Origin: an uncultured Bacteroidia bacterium
GTDB lineage: Bacteria; Bacteroidota; Bacteroidia; Bacteroidales; UBA932
Length of the DNA stretch: 22,236 nt
Assembly: GCA_902767465.1 (NCBI GenBank)
Contig: CACXHM010000062.1
Coordinates: 1 to 22,236 of the forward strand
Direction: 5' to 3'
Part shown: positions 14,580 to 21,871 of the stretch, piece after piece
How positions within the stretch are numbered: the first letter of the stretch is position 1
Layout of the letters: each line of letters starts with the position of its first letter
Position numbers and translations under genes: made by a program
The notes under the pieces: model-generated
What the model was told of the DNA's origin: nothing
Seen by the model: the letters and a program-made list of their open reading frames with translations, nothing else
Databases searched by the model: none

Positions 14580-15545
14580 ATGATAGAGATCCCGGGATCG
14601 TTCTGGAAGGACTATGAGCTGCTCGACAGCGGTCGTGGCGAAAAACTTGAGCGCTTTGGCCATACTGTTTTGATTCGCCCTGAACCAAAAGCCCTGTGGA
14701 AAAAGACACTCCCGGACGCCGAGTGGCGTAAACTTGCGCATTTCGCTTTCAGACTCTCTTCCACTGATCCCCAGAAGGGCCGTGGTGCCAAGGGGTCGGG
14801 TGCCATTGAGGATCGCGGCACCTGGGAGCGTCTTGCAAAGACCGAGGACCAGTGGTATATAACTTATCCCGGGGGACAGGCCGGACTGCAATTCAAACTG
14901 CGCCTTGGATTGACAGCGTTCAAACATGTGGGTGTTTTTCCGGAACAGGCTCCCAATTGGGAATTCATTTACAGGCAGGTTAATCGGCTGGAAAATATCA
15001 TCCCCCAAACGTCAGCCACCCCAGGCGCGCCCAGGGTTCTGAACCTTTTCGCCTACACCGGGGGAGCATCCCTTGCCGCAAAAGCCGCCGGAGCGGATGT
15101 AACGCATCTCGACAGCGTACGGCAGGTTGTTACCTGGGCCCGTGGAAACATGGAGGCAAGCGGTATGGACGGGATACGCTGGATAGTGGAAGATGCAATG
15201 AAGTTTGTGCAGAGGGAAGCACGTCGCGGTAATCTCTACGACGGCATTATCCTTGACCCGCCGGCTTACGGGCACGGCCCTGACGGCGAAAAATGGAAAC
15301 TGGACGAGAGCCTTTTCGGCCTTCTTCAAGGCGTGTCGCGGATTCTGAAACCCGCAAATTCTTTTATGGTCCTGAATCTATATTCGAACGGATATTCCGC
15401 CGCTCTTGGAGAGACCCTGGTTCGTGAGGCCTTTGGGTTGAGTGCGGCAGGCGCGGACTATCATCTGACCAGCGGAGAACTGGCCCTGAACGACAGATTC
15501 GAAAAGATACTGCCGCTCAGCATCTTCGTCCGGCTGGAAAGGTAA
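14580..15545 (+). CDS. Class I SAM-dependent methyltransferase, RlmI/RlmK-like (probable rRNA methyltransferase)
   Basis: A 321-residue methyltransferase of the family that includes the rRNA cytosine-C5 and guanine-N7 enzymes. SAM motif I is VLNLFAYTGG at 153-162, the adenosine-binding acidic pair is in THLDSVRQVV near 178, a second acidic site is IVEDAMKFV near 205, and the catalytic-type DPPAYG is at 226-231, as in proteins annotated as class I rRNA methyltransferases. The first 110 residues form a substrate-side domain without a recognisable PUA. The target base is not known. The start is 12 bp after the GIN lipoprotein stop, so the two probably share a transcript, although their functions look unrelated. 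A strong terminator follows the stop. Confidence 0.86.
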   Translation: MIEIPGSFWKDYELLDSGRGEKLERFGHTVLIRPEPKALWKKTLPDAEWRKLAHFAFRLSSTDPQKGRGAKGSGAIEDRGTWERLAKTEDQWYITYPGGQAGLQFKLRLGLTAFKHVGVFPEQAPNWEFIYRQVNRLENIIPQTSATPGAPRVLNLFAYTGGASLAAKAAGADVTHLDSVRQVVTWARGNMEASGMDGIRWIVEDAMKFVQREARRGNLYDGIILDPPAYGHGPDGEKWKLDESLFGLLQGVSRILKPANSFMVLNLYSNGYSAALGETLVREAFGLSAAGADYHLTSGELALNDRFEKILPLSIFVRLER

Positions 15546-15555
15546 AGCACATCCG

Positions 15556-15585
15556 AAAAAAACCACCCGATTCGAGTGGTTTTTT
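15556..15585. terminator. Bidirectional intrinsic terminator between the methyltransferase gene and pgk
   Basis: Ten-base-pair stem AAAAAACCAC/GTGGTTTTTT (15557-15566 with 15576-15585) around CCGATTCGA, with A-tract on one side and T-tract on the other, so it can terminate both converging transcripts. It lies 11 bp after the methyltransferase stop and about 70 bp after the pgk stop on the other strand. Confidence 0.9.
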
Positions 15586-15654
15586 ACCAGTTATGGCCTT
15601 AGTGGCCGATTATTGGTCTTGTCCAGTCCCGGGCCGAATAGCGGAACCCGAAAC

Positions 15655-16908
15655 TTAGTCGCGAACGGCTGCAATACCGGGAAGATCCTTGCCTTCGATA
15701 GCCTCAAGCATTGCGCCGCCGCCTGTGGAAACATAACTCACCTTGTCGGCATATCCCATTTTTGTAACGGCTGCAACGCTGTCGCCGCCGCCGACCAGTG
15801 TATAAGCACCCTTGGCTGTAGCTTCTGCCAGGTATTCGGCAATCTGGAGGGTTCCCTTCGCAAAGGTATCCATTTCAAACACACCGACGGGACCGTTCCA
15901 AAGAATGGTCTTGGAATCAAGGATGATCTTCTTCCATGCATCGAGGGAAGCCTTGCCGGCATCCATGCCTTCCCAACCATCCGGAATATCAGTGGAAGGA
16001 ACGGTCTTGTGGTTGGCATCATTGCTGAAGTCATCAGCCACTACGGTCTCAACCGAGAAGGAAAGGTTGACACCGAGTTCCTTTGCACGGGCCATGATGT
16101 CTTTGGCCTGAGGGATGAGATCGTCTTCGTGGAGAGAGTTGCCTATCTTGCCGCCCATGGCTTTGATGAAGGTGTAACCCATTCCGCCGCCGATGATGAG
16201 GTTGTCAACTTTGGGAAGGAGGTTTTCCAGAACTGCAAGCTTGGATGACACCTTGCTACCGCCGATGATAGCGGTAAGAGGGCGCTTGGCATTCTTGAGA
16301 ACGTTGTCGATGGCCTTGATTTCGCCTTCCATCAGGTAACCGAACATTTTGTCGTTCGGGAAATAAGCAGCGATGAGAGCAGTGGATGCATGCGCACGGT
16401 GAGCAGTTCCGAAAGCATCATTGATGTAGCAGTCTGCGTAGGATGCCAGTTTCTTGGTGAATGCCTTCTGGCTTTCCTTGACAGCCTTCTTTGCAGCGGC
16501 CTTTTCTTCATCGGAAGCATCTTCTGCAAGTCCACGGGGCTTGCCTTCTTCCTCGGCATAGTAACGAAGGTTCTCGAGAAGGAGCGCTTCGCCGGGTTTT
16601 AGAGCCGCAGCCTGTGCATCCGCCGCCTGGCAGTCGGGTGCGAACTGGACGGGAACCCCGAGGCACTCGCTCACGCGGGCAACGATATGCTTGAGGGAGA
16701 ACTTGGGATCGACTTTCTTGGGGCGTCCGAGATGGCTCATGATGATGAGAGAACCGCCGCCTTCAAGAACTCTTTTGAGTGTAGGGATAGCCCTGCGGAT
16801 ACGGGTATCGTCGGTAATATTGAAGTTTTCGTCGAGGGGAACGTTGAAATCTACGCGGACAATAGCTTTTTTGCCGGTGAAATCGTAAGAATCAATGTGC
16901 TGTTGCAT
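15655..16908 (-). CDS. pgk: Phosphoglycerate kinase
   Basis: Transfers the acyl phosphate of 1,3-bisphosphoglycerate to ADP in glycolysis, and the reverse in gluconeogenesis; cytoplasmic. The 417 residues are the usual length. The substrate-binding N-domain shows KAIVRVDFNVPLDE at 14-27 and IIMSHLGRPKK near 55-65, with the basic patch RAHASTALIA further on. The nucleotide-binding C-domain shows LTAIIGGSKVSSKLAVLENL, WNGPVGVFEMDTFAKGT and YTLVGGGDSVAAV. The region ASDEEKAAAKKAVKESQKAF is a charged helix insert seen in Bacteroidota enzymes. The start at 16908 follows a TAAATTTG box with a 31-base leader. Divergent from a lipoprotein gene across 47 bp. Confidence 0.98.
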   Translation of the reverse strand: MQQHIDSYDFTGKKAIVRVDFNVPLDENFNITDDTRIRRAIPTLKRVLEGGGSLIIMSHLGRPKKVDPKFSLKHIVARVSECLGVPVQFAPDCQAADAQAAALKPGEALLLENLRYYAEEEGKPRGLAEDASDEEKAAAKKAVKESQKAFTKKLASYADCYINDAFGTAHRAHASTALIAAYFPNDKMFGYLMEGEIKAIDNVLKNAKRPLTAIIGGSKVSSKLAVLENLLPKVDNLIIGGGMGYTFIKAMGGKIGNSLHEDDLIPQAKDIMARAKELGVNLSFSVETVVADDFSNDANHKTVPSTDIPDGWEGMDAGKASLDAWKKIILDSKTILWNGPVGVFEMDTFAKGTLQIAEYLAEATAKGAYTLVGGGDSVAAVTKMGYADKVSYVSTGGGAMLEAIEGKDLPGIAAVRD

Positions 16909-16939
16909 GTTATTTGATTAATTTGTAAATTTCCGGGTA

Positions 16940-16947
16940 CAAATTTA
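16940..16947 (-). promoter_or_regulatory. Bacteroidota -7 box (TAAATTTG) for pgk
   Basis: On the minus strand TAAATTTG matches TAnnTTTG and leaves a leader of about 30 bases before the pgk ATG. It sits in the 47-bp gap shared with the divergent lipoprotein gene, so the two promoters must overlap. Confidence 0.5.
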
Positions 16948-16955
16948 ATAAAAAT

Positions 16956-17510
16956 ATGGCAATGAGGAAATACATTCTGGCAGCTGTTTTAGCCTTTGCG
17001 GTATGTGCTTGCACGAATCGGAGCGTCTCTCCGGTGGAAGCGGCCATCAAAGAAAGGGTTGCCGCCCAGCTCGGAGAGCTCAAATATCTGGAATTCAGCA
17101 ATCTTGAACTCGTGGATTCATCTACTTTCGCCGATGAAATATCCCGCAGGAGGGCAACGATTGAACTACGGCACAGCCAGAACCTGAAACTTGCAGAAAA
17201 ATACAGGAACGAAGGCAAACAGAACAACGAGGCAGCTAAACTTGCAGCGGCGGCAAAAGACGAGAAGGTCCTGAAGGGCATCGACGCACTGGAAGAAAGG
17301 CTTGCAGCAAGAGACTCCCTCAACGTGACGGAACTCTATATTTACAAGTTCTCCGGACGGGCCCGCACTGCCGGCGGCAACACGAATATCGAAAATATGT
17401 TCATTGCCATCACCCCGCAAAACGAGATGATGGCAATGGACTATAAGAAAGACGCCGTGCTGAAGGGTACCGGAAAACTCATTCCAGGATACCAGGCGCT
17501 TTTCGATTAA
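16956..17510 (+). CDS. Small putative lipoprotein of unknown function
   Basis: A 184-residue protein I cannot assign to a named family. The N-terminus MAMRKYILAAVLAFAVCACT is a lipoprotein signal peptide with lipobox VCAC and probable lipidated Cys19. The mature part is mostly helical, with charged, coiled-coil-like stretches (LRHSQNLKLAEKYRNEGKQN, then KLAAAAKDEKVLKGIDALEE). The end, NVTELYIYKFSGRARTAGGN, then NMFIAITPQNEMMAMDYKK, is more beta-like. An ATG two codons in (16962) is an equally good start. Divergent from pgk, convergent with nfnB: its TAA stop lies in the sequence TTAA, whose other strand supplies the nfnB stop. Confidence 0.78.
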   Translation: MAMRKYILAAVLAFAVCACTNRSVSPVEAAIKERVAAQLGELKYLEFSNLELVDSSTFADEISRRRATIELRHSQNLKLAEKYRNEGKQNNEAAKLAAAAKDEKVLKGIDALEERLAARDSLNVTELYIYKFSGRARTAGGNTNIENMFIAITPQNEMMAMDYKKDAVLKGTGKLIPGYQALFD

Positions 17511-18934
17511 GCATTCTTCGATTTGAGATATGCATCGATGGCGGCCGCTGCCTTGCGCCCGGCCCCCATCGCGAGAATGACCGTGGCTGCACCCGTGACC
17601 GCATCTCCTCCGGCAAACACACCGGGACGGGTCGTGGCTCCGGATTCATCCGCTACGAGGCATCCGCGTTTTGTGGTTTCGAGACCGGCAGTCGTACGTG
17701 AAATCAAAGGGTTTGGAGATGTTCCAAGCGCCATGATTACGGTTTCAGTAGGAATCTCAAATTCGGAACCAGGCACCTCAACAGGCCGGCGGCGTCCGCT
17801 TTCATCAGGGTCTCCCAGCTGCATGCGGACGCACTTAAGCGCACGCACCCAGCCGCGTTCATCGCCGAGGATCTCCACCGGATTTGTAAGCATCTGGAAA
17901 TCTATCCCTTCTTCCTTTGCATGATGCACTTCTTCCTTTCGGGCGGGAAGTTCAACCTCTGTACGACGATAAACGATGGTAGTATTAGCCCCGAGACGCA
18001 AAGCGGTACGGGCGGCATCCATCGCTACATTTCCGCCACCGACCACACAAACGCTCCCTCCTGCATGGATAGGAGTGCGATAATCGTCGCGGAACGCTTT
18101 CATAAGATTGTTTCTGGTAAGAAATTCGTTGGCAGAAAAGACTCCGTTCAGGTTTTCTCCCGGAATACCCATGAATTTGGGAAGTCCTGCTCCGGTGCCG
18201 ACGAATACAGCCTCGAAGCCCTCATTGTCCATAAGGGAATCGATGGTGACGGTTCGGCCTATGATAACATCGGTTTCAATCCTGACACCAAGGGACCGTA
18301 CTTCGTCGATTTCATGCTTGAGAACCTTCTCCTTGGGAAGGCGGAACTCAGGAATACCATATTCGAGCACTCCGCCGGGTTTATGAAGAGCTTCAAAGAT
18401 GGTGACATCGTATCCCGCTTTGGCGAGGTCGCAGGCACAGGCAAGTCCCGCAGGGCCGGAACCGATGACGGCAACTTTACGTTTGCATCTGTGAGCCGCA
18501 GGGTCGGACTGCGGAGCATTTTCAGCGGAGCAGGCCGTCTCCTGCGCAGATGCATTCGCAAACGTCCAGTCGGCAACGAACCTCTCGAGTTTGCCGATGG
18601 AAACGGGCTCACCTTTGATGCCGAGGATGCATGACCCTTCGCACTGGGTTTCCTGGGGGCATACTCGCCCGCACACTGCCGGAAGGGATGAGTCCTCCGC
18701 AATTGTTGCTGCAGCACCTGCAATATTCCCCGCAAGCACCTGGCCTATGAATTCAGGAATCTTTATTGAAACCGGGCAGGCGGTGACGCATCTGGGGTTT
18801 TTGCAATGAAGACAGCGGGATGCTTCGAGCTGAGCTTCTTCAAGATTATAACCATAACACACCTCATCGAAATTGTGTGCACGCACTTTCGGATCCTGCT
18901 CACGAGCAGGGACTCTGGGGATCTTATTTGGCAT
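17507..18934 (-). CDS. nfnB: NfnB: large subunit of NADH-dependent ferredoxin:NADP+ oxidoreductase (GltD-like)
   Basis: With NfnA forms the electron-bifurcating transhydrogenase that couples reduced ferredoxin and NADH to NADPH formation in anaerobes. The N-terminal domain has two four-cysteine sets for [4Fe-4S] clusters: Cys41, 44, 49, 53 (RCLHCKNPRCVTACP) and Cys88, 92, 98, 102 (CGRVCPQETQCEGSC). FAD-binding VAVIGSGPAGLACACDLAKA starts near 154, with PGGVLEYGIPEFRLPKE, and the NADPH site is VCVVGGGNVAMDAARTALRL. The C-terminus has GVFAGGDAVTGAATVILAMG. A low-complexity linker of about 25 residues (125-150) separates the cluster and flavin domains. The ATG at 18934 gives MPNKIPRVPAREQDPKVRAH, typical of the family; the frame opens at 18988 but would add 18 odd residues. 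It overlaps nfnA by 11 bases. Such proteins are often labelled glutamate synthase small chain, but the NfnA partner argues for Nfn. Confidence 0.92.
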   Translation of the reverse strand: MPNKIPRVPAREQDPKVRAHNFDEVCYGYNLEEAQLEASRCLHCKNPRCVTACPVSIKIPEFIGQVLAGNIAGAAATIAEDSSLPAVCGRVCPQETQCEGSCILGIKGEPVSIGKLERFVADWTFANASAQETACSAENAPQSDPAAHRCKRKVAVIGSGPAGLACACDLAKAGYDVTIFEALHKPGGVLEYGIPEFRLPKEKVLKHEIDEVRSLGVRIETDVIIGRTVTIDSLMDNEGFEAVFVGTGAGLPKFMGIPGENLNGVFSANEFLTRNNLMKAFRDDYRTPIHAGGSVCVVGGGNVAMDAARTALRLGANTTIVYRRTEVELPARKEEVHHAKEEGIDFQMLTNPVEILGDERGWVRALKCVRMQLGDPDESGRRRPVEVPGSEFEIPTETVIMALGTSPNPLISRTTAGLETTKRGCLVADESGATTRPGVFAGGDAVTGAATVILAMGAGRKAAAAIDAYLKSKNA

Positions 18935-19760
18935 TTGCCCGGCCCTCCTCGGCCTTATATTGTGCGGAACGCCGCATCGCTTCATCAAAATCTACAAGAT
19001 AACCATCGAACTCAGGACCGTCAACGCAGGCGAACTTCGTGACTCCGCCCACGGAAAGGCGGCATGCTCCGCACATGCCGGTCCCATCCACCATCAGGGT
19101 GTTCATGCTCACCACAATGGGAATGCCAAGTTTCTTGCAGGTGAGCACGGAGAATTTCATCATGATCATCGGGCCGATGGCGACAGCCTTTGTGTAGCTC
19201 TTTCCTTCGGCTACCAGAGCCTCCAGACGGGCAGTTCCAACGCCCTTGAAGCCATAAGAACCGTCATCCGTACACATATACAGATTGTCGCACACGCTCT
19301 TGAACTCATCTTCGTAAATCAGCAGTTCTTTTGTACGCGCCCCGATAATGACATCTACGGGCACTCCGTGTTCGTGCAACCATTTGGCCTGCGGATAAAC
19401 GGGGGCCGTGCCAAGACCTCCTGCAATGAACACAACTCGCTGTGCAGCCAGCTCTTCAGGGCTCATCCCGACAAATTCAGAAGGATTGCCAAGCGGCCCC
19501 GCCACATCGGCGAAACAGTCCCCCTCGGAGAAATCATCGACCATGCTGCGAGTCGAAGCCCCGATGGGTTGAATCACAATGGTAACGGTTCCCTTTTCGG
19601 GATCGAAATCACTGATGGTAAGAGGAATACGTTCTCCGGGTTCATCGGAGCGAACAATCAGGAACTGGCCAGGTTTGGCGGATTTTGCTATCCTGGGTGC
19701 TTCTACCACCATCTTGCATATGGTCGGGTTAAGCATCTTTTTTTCCAGAATCTTGAACAT
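18924..19760 (-). CDS. nfnA: NfnA: small subunit of NADH-dependent ferredoxin:NADP+ oxidoreductase
   Basis: A 278-residue ferredoxin-NADP reductase-like subunit that carries FAD and the NADH site. The FAD domain shows RIPLTISDFDPEKGTVTIVI (44-63) and IGASTR; the nucleotide domain shows VFIAGGLGTAPVYPQAKWL near 110-128. Near the C-terminus the [2Fe-2S] site MVDGTGMCGACRLSVGG has Cys230, Cys233 and Cys245, with Asp225 in the position of the aspartate ligand known from the Thermotoga enzyme. The start MFKILEKKMLNPTICKMVVE is family-typical. Related proteins are named sulfide dehydrogenase or dihydroorotate dehydrogenase electron-transfer subunit, but the adjacent, overlapping GltD-like gene makes Nfn the best reading. 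A near-consensus TATCTTTA box lies at 19781-19788 (minus). Confidence 0.92.
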   Translation of the reverse strand: MFKILEKKMLNPTICKMVVEAPRIAKSAKPGQFLIVRSDEPGERIPLTISDFDPEKGTVTIVIQPIGASTRSMVDDFSEGDCFADVAGPLGNPSEFVGMSPEELAAQRVVFIAGGLGTAPVYPQAKWLHEHGVPVDVIIGARTKELLIYEDEFKSVCDNLYMCTDDGSYGFKGVGTARLEALVAEGKSYTKAVAIGPMIMMKFSVLTCKKLGIPIVVSMNTLMVDGTGMCGACRLSVGGVTKFACVDGPEFDGYLVDFDEAMRRSAQYKAEEGRANAK

Positions 19761-19833
19761 AGGGTTTTAGTTTATAGCCATAAAGATAACGTTTTTTTTC
19801 GGTTCATTCAAAATTGAAGGAGCATGGGTATGG

Positions 19834-19865
19834 TTTGTATATCTCGATTTTTTTTTAGAACTTTG
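19834..19865 (+). promoter_or_regulatory. Candidate promoter for the TM2 protein gene
   Basis: TTTG at 19834-19837 and GAACTTTG at 19858-19865 are separated by 20 bp, the expected -33 to -7 spacing; the -7 box departs from TAnnTTTG only in its first base. The A/T-rich leader of about 40 bases lacks a Shine-Dalgarno sequence. Confidence 0.4.
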
Positions 19866-19909
19866 TGTTTTCAATACAAGAAAAACAGTTTGTTTTAAAC
19901 ATTTTTTAT

Positions 19910-20311
19910 ATGAAAAAGATTTTTGCCGCAATTATTGCTGTTTTTGCATTCGTCGCAGTGGCAAATGCAACCAACTACTCAGTTGACGAGGCTTCCATCG
20001 ACGCCCTCTTCACAGAGGCCGTCCTCGACGCTTCTTCATTCTCGGCCAACACCGCAATGACCACAGCCGTTGGCAGCGACCCCGCCATCACCAACGTCGT
20101 TGCACTCGTGGTTGACTGGATCGGACTCGGATGGATTGGTATCCACAGGCTCATTCTCGGCACCAAGCCCATCAACTGCCTCTGGTATTTCCTGACCTTC
20201 GGAGGTATTTTCGGTATAATCCCTCTCGTTGACGGAGTTCTGCTCATCATCGACCTTGTCCAGGGAAGCGCAAGCTATCTCGACAACCCCGCATTCATCA
20301 TGTGGCTGTAG
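19910..20311 (+). CDS. Exported TM2-domain protein
   Basis: A 133-residue protein with a signal peptide (MKKIFAAIIAVFAFVAVANA), a polar stretch of about 40 residues with NYSVDEASIDALFTEAV, and a C-terminal TM2 domain: two membrane helices with GLGWIGIHRLILGTKPI before the second, then FGGIFGIIPLVDGVLLIIDL. The 'G-hHR---G' and 'G-iP--D' motifs are those of TM2 proteins. The function is unknown. The start at 19910 begins the signal peptide; the frame is open to 19865 but the extra residues do not fit. A strong terminator (20333-20360) begins 22 bases after its stop, so most transcripts probably end there and the gene is likely expressed more than its downstream neighbours. Confidence 0.85.
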   Translation: MKKIFAAIIAVFAFVAVANATNYSVDEASIDALFTEAVLDASSFSANTAMTTAVGSDPAITNVVALVVDWIGLGWIGIHRLILGTKPINCLWYFLTFGGIFGIIPLVDGVLLIIDLVQGSASYLDNPAFIMWL

Positions 20312-20312
20312 T

Positions 20313-21080
20313 ATGTTGCAGACAAGCAATAGGGCGGTCGGTACCGGCCGCCTTTTTTTTATCCTCGCGGCGCTGCTATTCCTTGCAGCTGCCCCGACAT
20401 ATGCCCAAAGGTTCTTTCACGTTGACGCCGAAACCAAAACGGTAAAAGACGGGAAAATGAAACGGATGGAGAAAGAGATTTATTACTCGAAGGGGGGCAA
20501 CTTGAACATACTCTGGAAGAACGCAGGAACGTCCTATTATTCAACAACATCGCCTTTCGGTTTTTCGCAGTTTTACTACCCGGCATCAAACGAAGTGGTG
20601 AATCTGGAGCCGGACATGATGAACGCTTCGGACGAGCTTCTGTACCTGTTTGCAGAGTATGGTCCCGACAATATGGGTCTTGTCCAGCAAGGATTCTTTC
20701 TCAAGTCGACAAAAAAAGACGGCGGGTTTCTTGTCCGCCGTTTCGAACCGAGGAAAAACGAGGCCATGTGTGCCTGGGTCGAGATTGCCTACAACAGTGA
20801 TTCCCTGCCTGTTTACTGCGCCTACTACGATAAAAAGGGGAAGATAATAACCAAAACATACCTTTCCAACTACGCGATAGAAAAAGGGTTTGCATTCCCC
20901 ATGAGGGTCACGGAAATCTCGTATTTCAAGGAAAAGAATGATTCTACGGTAAGGCTCGACCTTTACAGGAATCTCGAGATTGACGTCAGAACTGACAAGC
21001 ATAATTTCCGCGTGCCTTCCAATGCCGTATCAGTAGATCTCAAGAACGGATTGAAATCAGTGGCCAAACAAAAGAAATGA
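20313..21080 (+). CDS. Exported LolA-like protein (putative periplasmic carrier)
   Basis: A 255-residue protein that resembles the LolA-like outer-membrane lipoprotein carriers of Bacteroidota. The signal peptide ends around AAAPTYAQ (32), followed by FHVDAETKTVKDGKMKRMEK and IYYSKGGNLNILWKNAGTSY, then FSQFYYPASNEVVNLEP. These alternating strands and the 'K-G-l-i-w---y---' pattern fit the LolA/LppX fold, but I see no diagnostic motif, so the function is an inference. The ATG at 20313 lies one base after the TM2 stop. An intrinsic terminator (20333-20360) lies within codons 7-16, and its T-run encodes the two Phe residues of the signal peptide core. No in-frame start lies between the terminator and the signal peptide, so the coding region must span it. 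The gene overlaps the next by four bases (ATGA). Confidence 0.7.
   Translation: MLQTSNRAVGTGRLFFILAALLFLAAAPTYAQRFFHVDAETKTVKDGKMKRMEKEIYYSKGGNLNILWKNAGTSYYSTTSPFGFSQFYYPASNEVVNLEPDMMNASDELLYLFAEYGPDNMGLVQQGFFLKSTKKDGGFLVRRFEPRKNEAMCAWVEIAYNSDSLPVYCAYYDKKGKIITKTYLSNYAIEKGFAFPMRVTEISYFKEKNDSTVRLDLYRNLEIDVRTDKHNFRVPSNAVSVDLKNGLKSVAKQKK
20333..20360 (+). terminator. Strong intrinsic terminator inside the LolA-like signal-peptide codons
   Basis: An 8-bp GC-rich stem GGCGGTCG/CGGCCGCC (one G-T pair) with the tetraloop GTAC, followed directly by eight T's. It is 22 bases after the TM2 stop and 20 bases after the next gene's ATG. It has all the marks of a factor-independent terminator and probably limits read-through into the three downstream genes. 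Because it is translated, ribosomes on the first codons could prevent it from folding. Confidence 0.85.
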
Positions 21081-21871
21081 GTATCCTGTGCTTAATTGCT
21101 GCCGTTTGCATACATACTGCTGACCCGGGCTGGCCTGTCGTCCGCGGACCGCTCTCTTTTGCAGACAGGATAATGAATTCTTCCGGCATCGCCCGTTCCG
21201 GGGGGTTATACGAACTCAGGCGTAAAACGGCAGAAATCTATACACCGGCGTTTTCTGTGGTCTCCTATTCCAAACCTGCAGGATTGCAGTTCACCCTGGA
21301 CAGGGACCGGCTCGATTTCTTTTCTTACATGTTCAACTCGCGCATGTATAAAGATGCAGCGGCACTTCTGTTTTCGGACGGTCTTTTCAACGATTCAGAC
21401 ACCCTGAGATATCTGAGAGGAGTGCTGGCCTATGACATTCACGACTTCTCCCTTGCCGCAGATTGTTTTTCCTCAATACCGGATGACAGTTCTTTCTATC
21501 CCGCGGCACGATCTTTCACCGATATATGGTCTTCTCGTCCGGAACTCCCGGACTATAAAAAAAGCCCTGTGCTTGCCGGAGCCATGTCCGCGCTTATCCC
21601 CGGCTCCGGGAAAATATATGCGGGCGACCTCCGCAGCGGCGTATCAACTTTCCTCATAGTCGGAGCCCTTGGAGTGATGGCCGCGGAATCATGGTCGAAA
21701 CTTGGAAGCAGCGATTGGCGGACAATCACCCTTTCATCTCTTTTCGGGCTATTTCATATAGCCAACATTTACGGCAGCGCCGTGTCGGTTTCAGTTATCA
21801 GACAGAGTTATGAAAGTGCTCAAAAAGCAACTCTTATGTTCAATCTGCGCATTCCTCTGCATCAGTTTTAA
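21077..21871 (+). CDS. Membrane protein with TPR-like region and 'IPGSG' motif (DUF5683-like)
   Basis: A 264-residue protein with a short N-terminal signal-like helix (MSILCLIAAVCIHTADPGW). A helical, TPR-like middle follows, with FFSYMFNSRMYKDAAALLFS, LRYLRGVLAYDIHDFSLAAD and CFSSIPDD. Near residue 168 begins the motif GAMSALIPGSGKIYAGDLRS, and then two hydrophobic segments (STFLIVGALGVMAA and ITLSSLFGLFHIANIYGSAV). The PGSG-k-Y-G motif before two membrane helices is seen in DUF5683-like envelope proteins of Bacteroidota. The function is unknown. Start overlaps the LolA-like stop by ATGA (translational coupling); the next gene overlaps its 3' end by 62 bases. Confidence 0.72.
   Translation: MSILCLIAAVCIHTADPGWPVVRGPLSFADRIMNSSGIARSGGLYELRRKTAEIYTPAFSVVSYSKPAGLQFTLDRDRLDFFSYMFNSRMYKDAAALLFSDGLFNDSDTLRYLRGVLAYDIHDFSLAADCFSSIPDDSSFYPAARSFTDIWSSRPELPDYKKSPVLAGAMSALIPGSGKIYAGDLRSGVSTFLIVGALGVMAAESWSKLGSSDWRTITLSSLFGLFHIANIYGSAVSVSVIRQSYESAQKATLMFNLRIPLHQF

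Noticed and set aside
17921..18634. A 237-codon open frame on the plus strand opposite nfnB
   Set aside because: Antisense to nfnB, whose iron-sulfur and flavin motifs are intact.
18873..19817. A long open frame on the plus strand opposite nfnA
   Set aside because: It is antisense to nfnA, which has all expected motifs; the frame's product is not recognisable.
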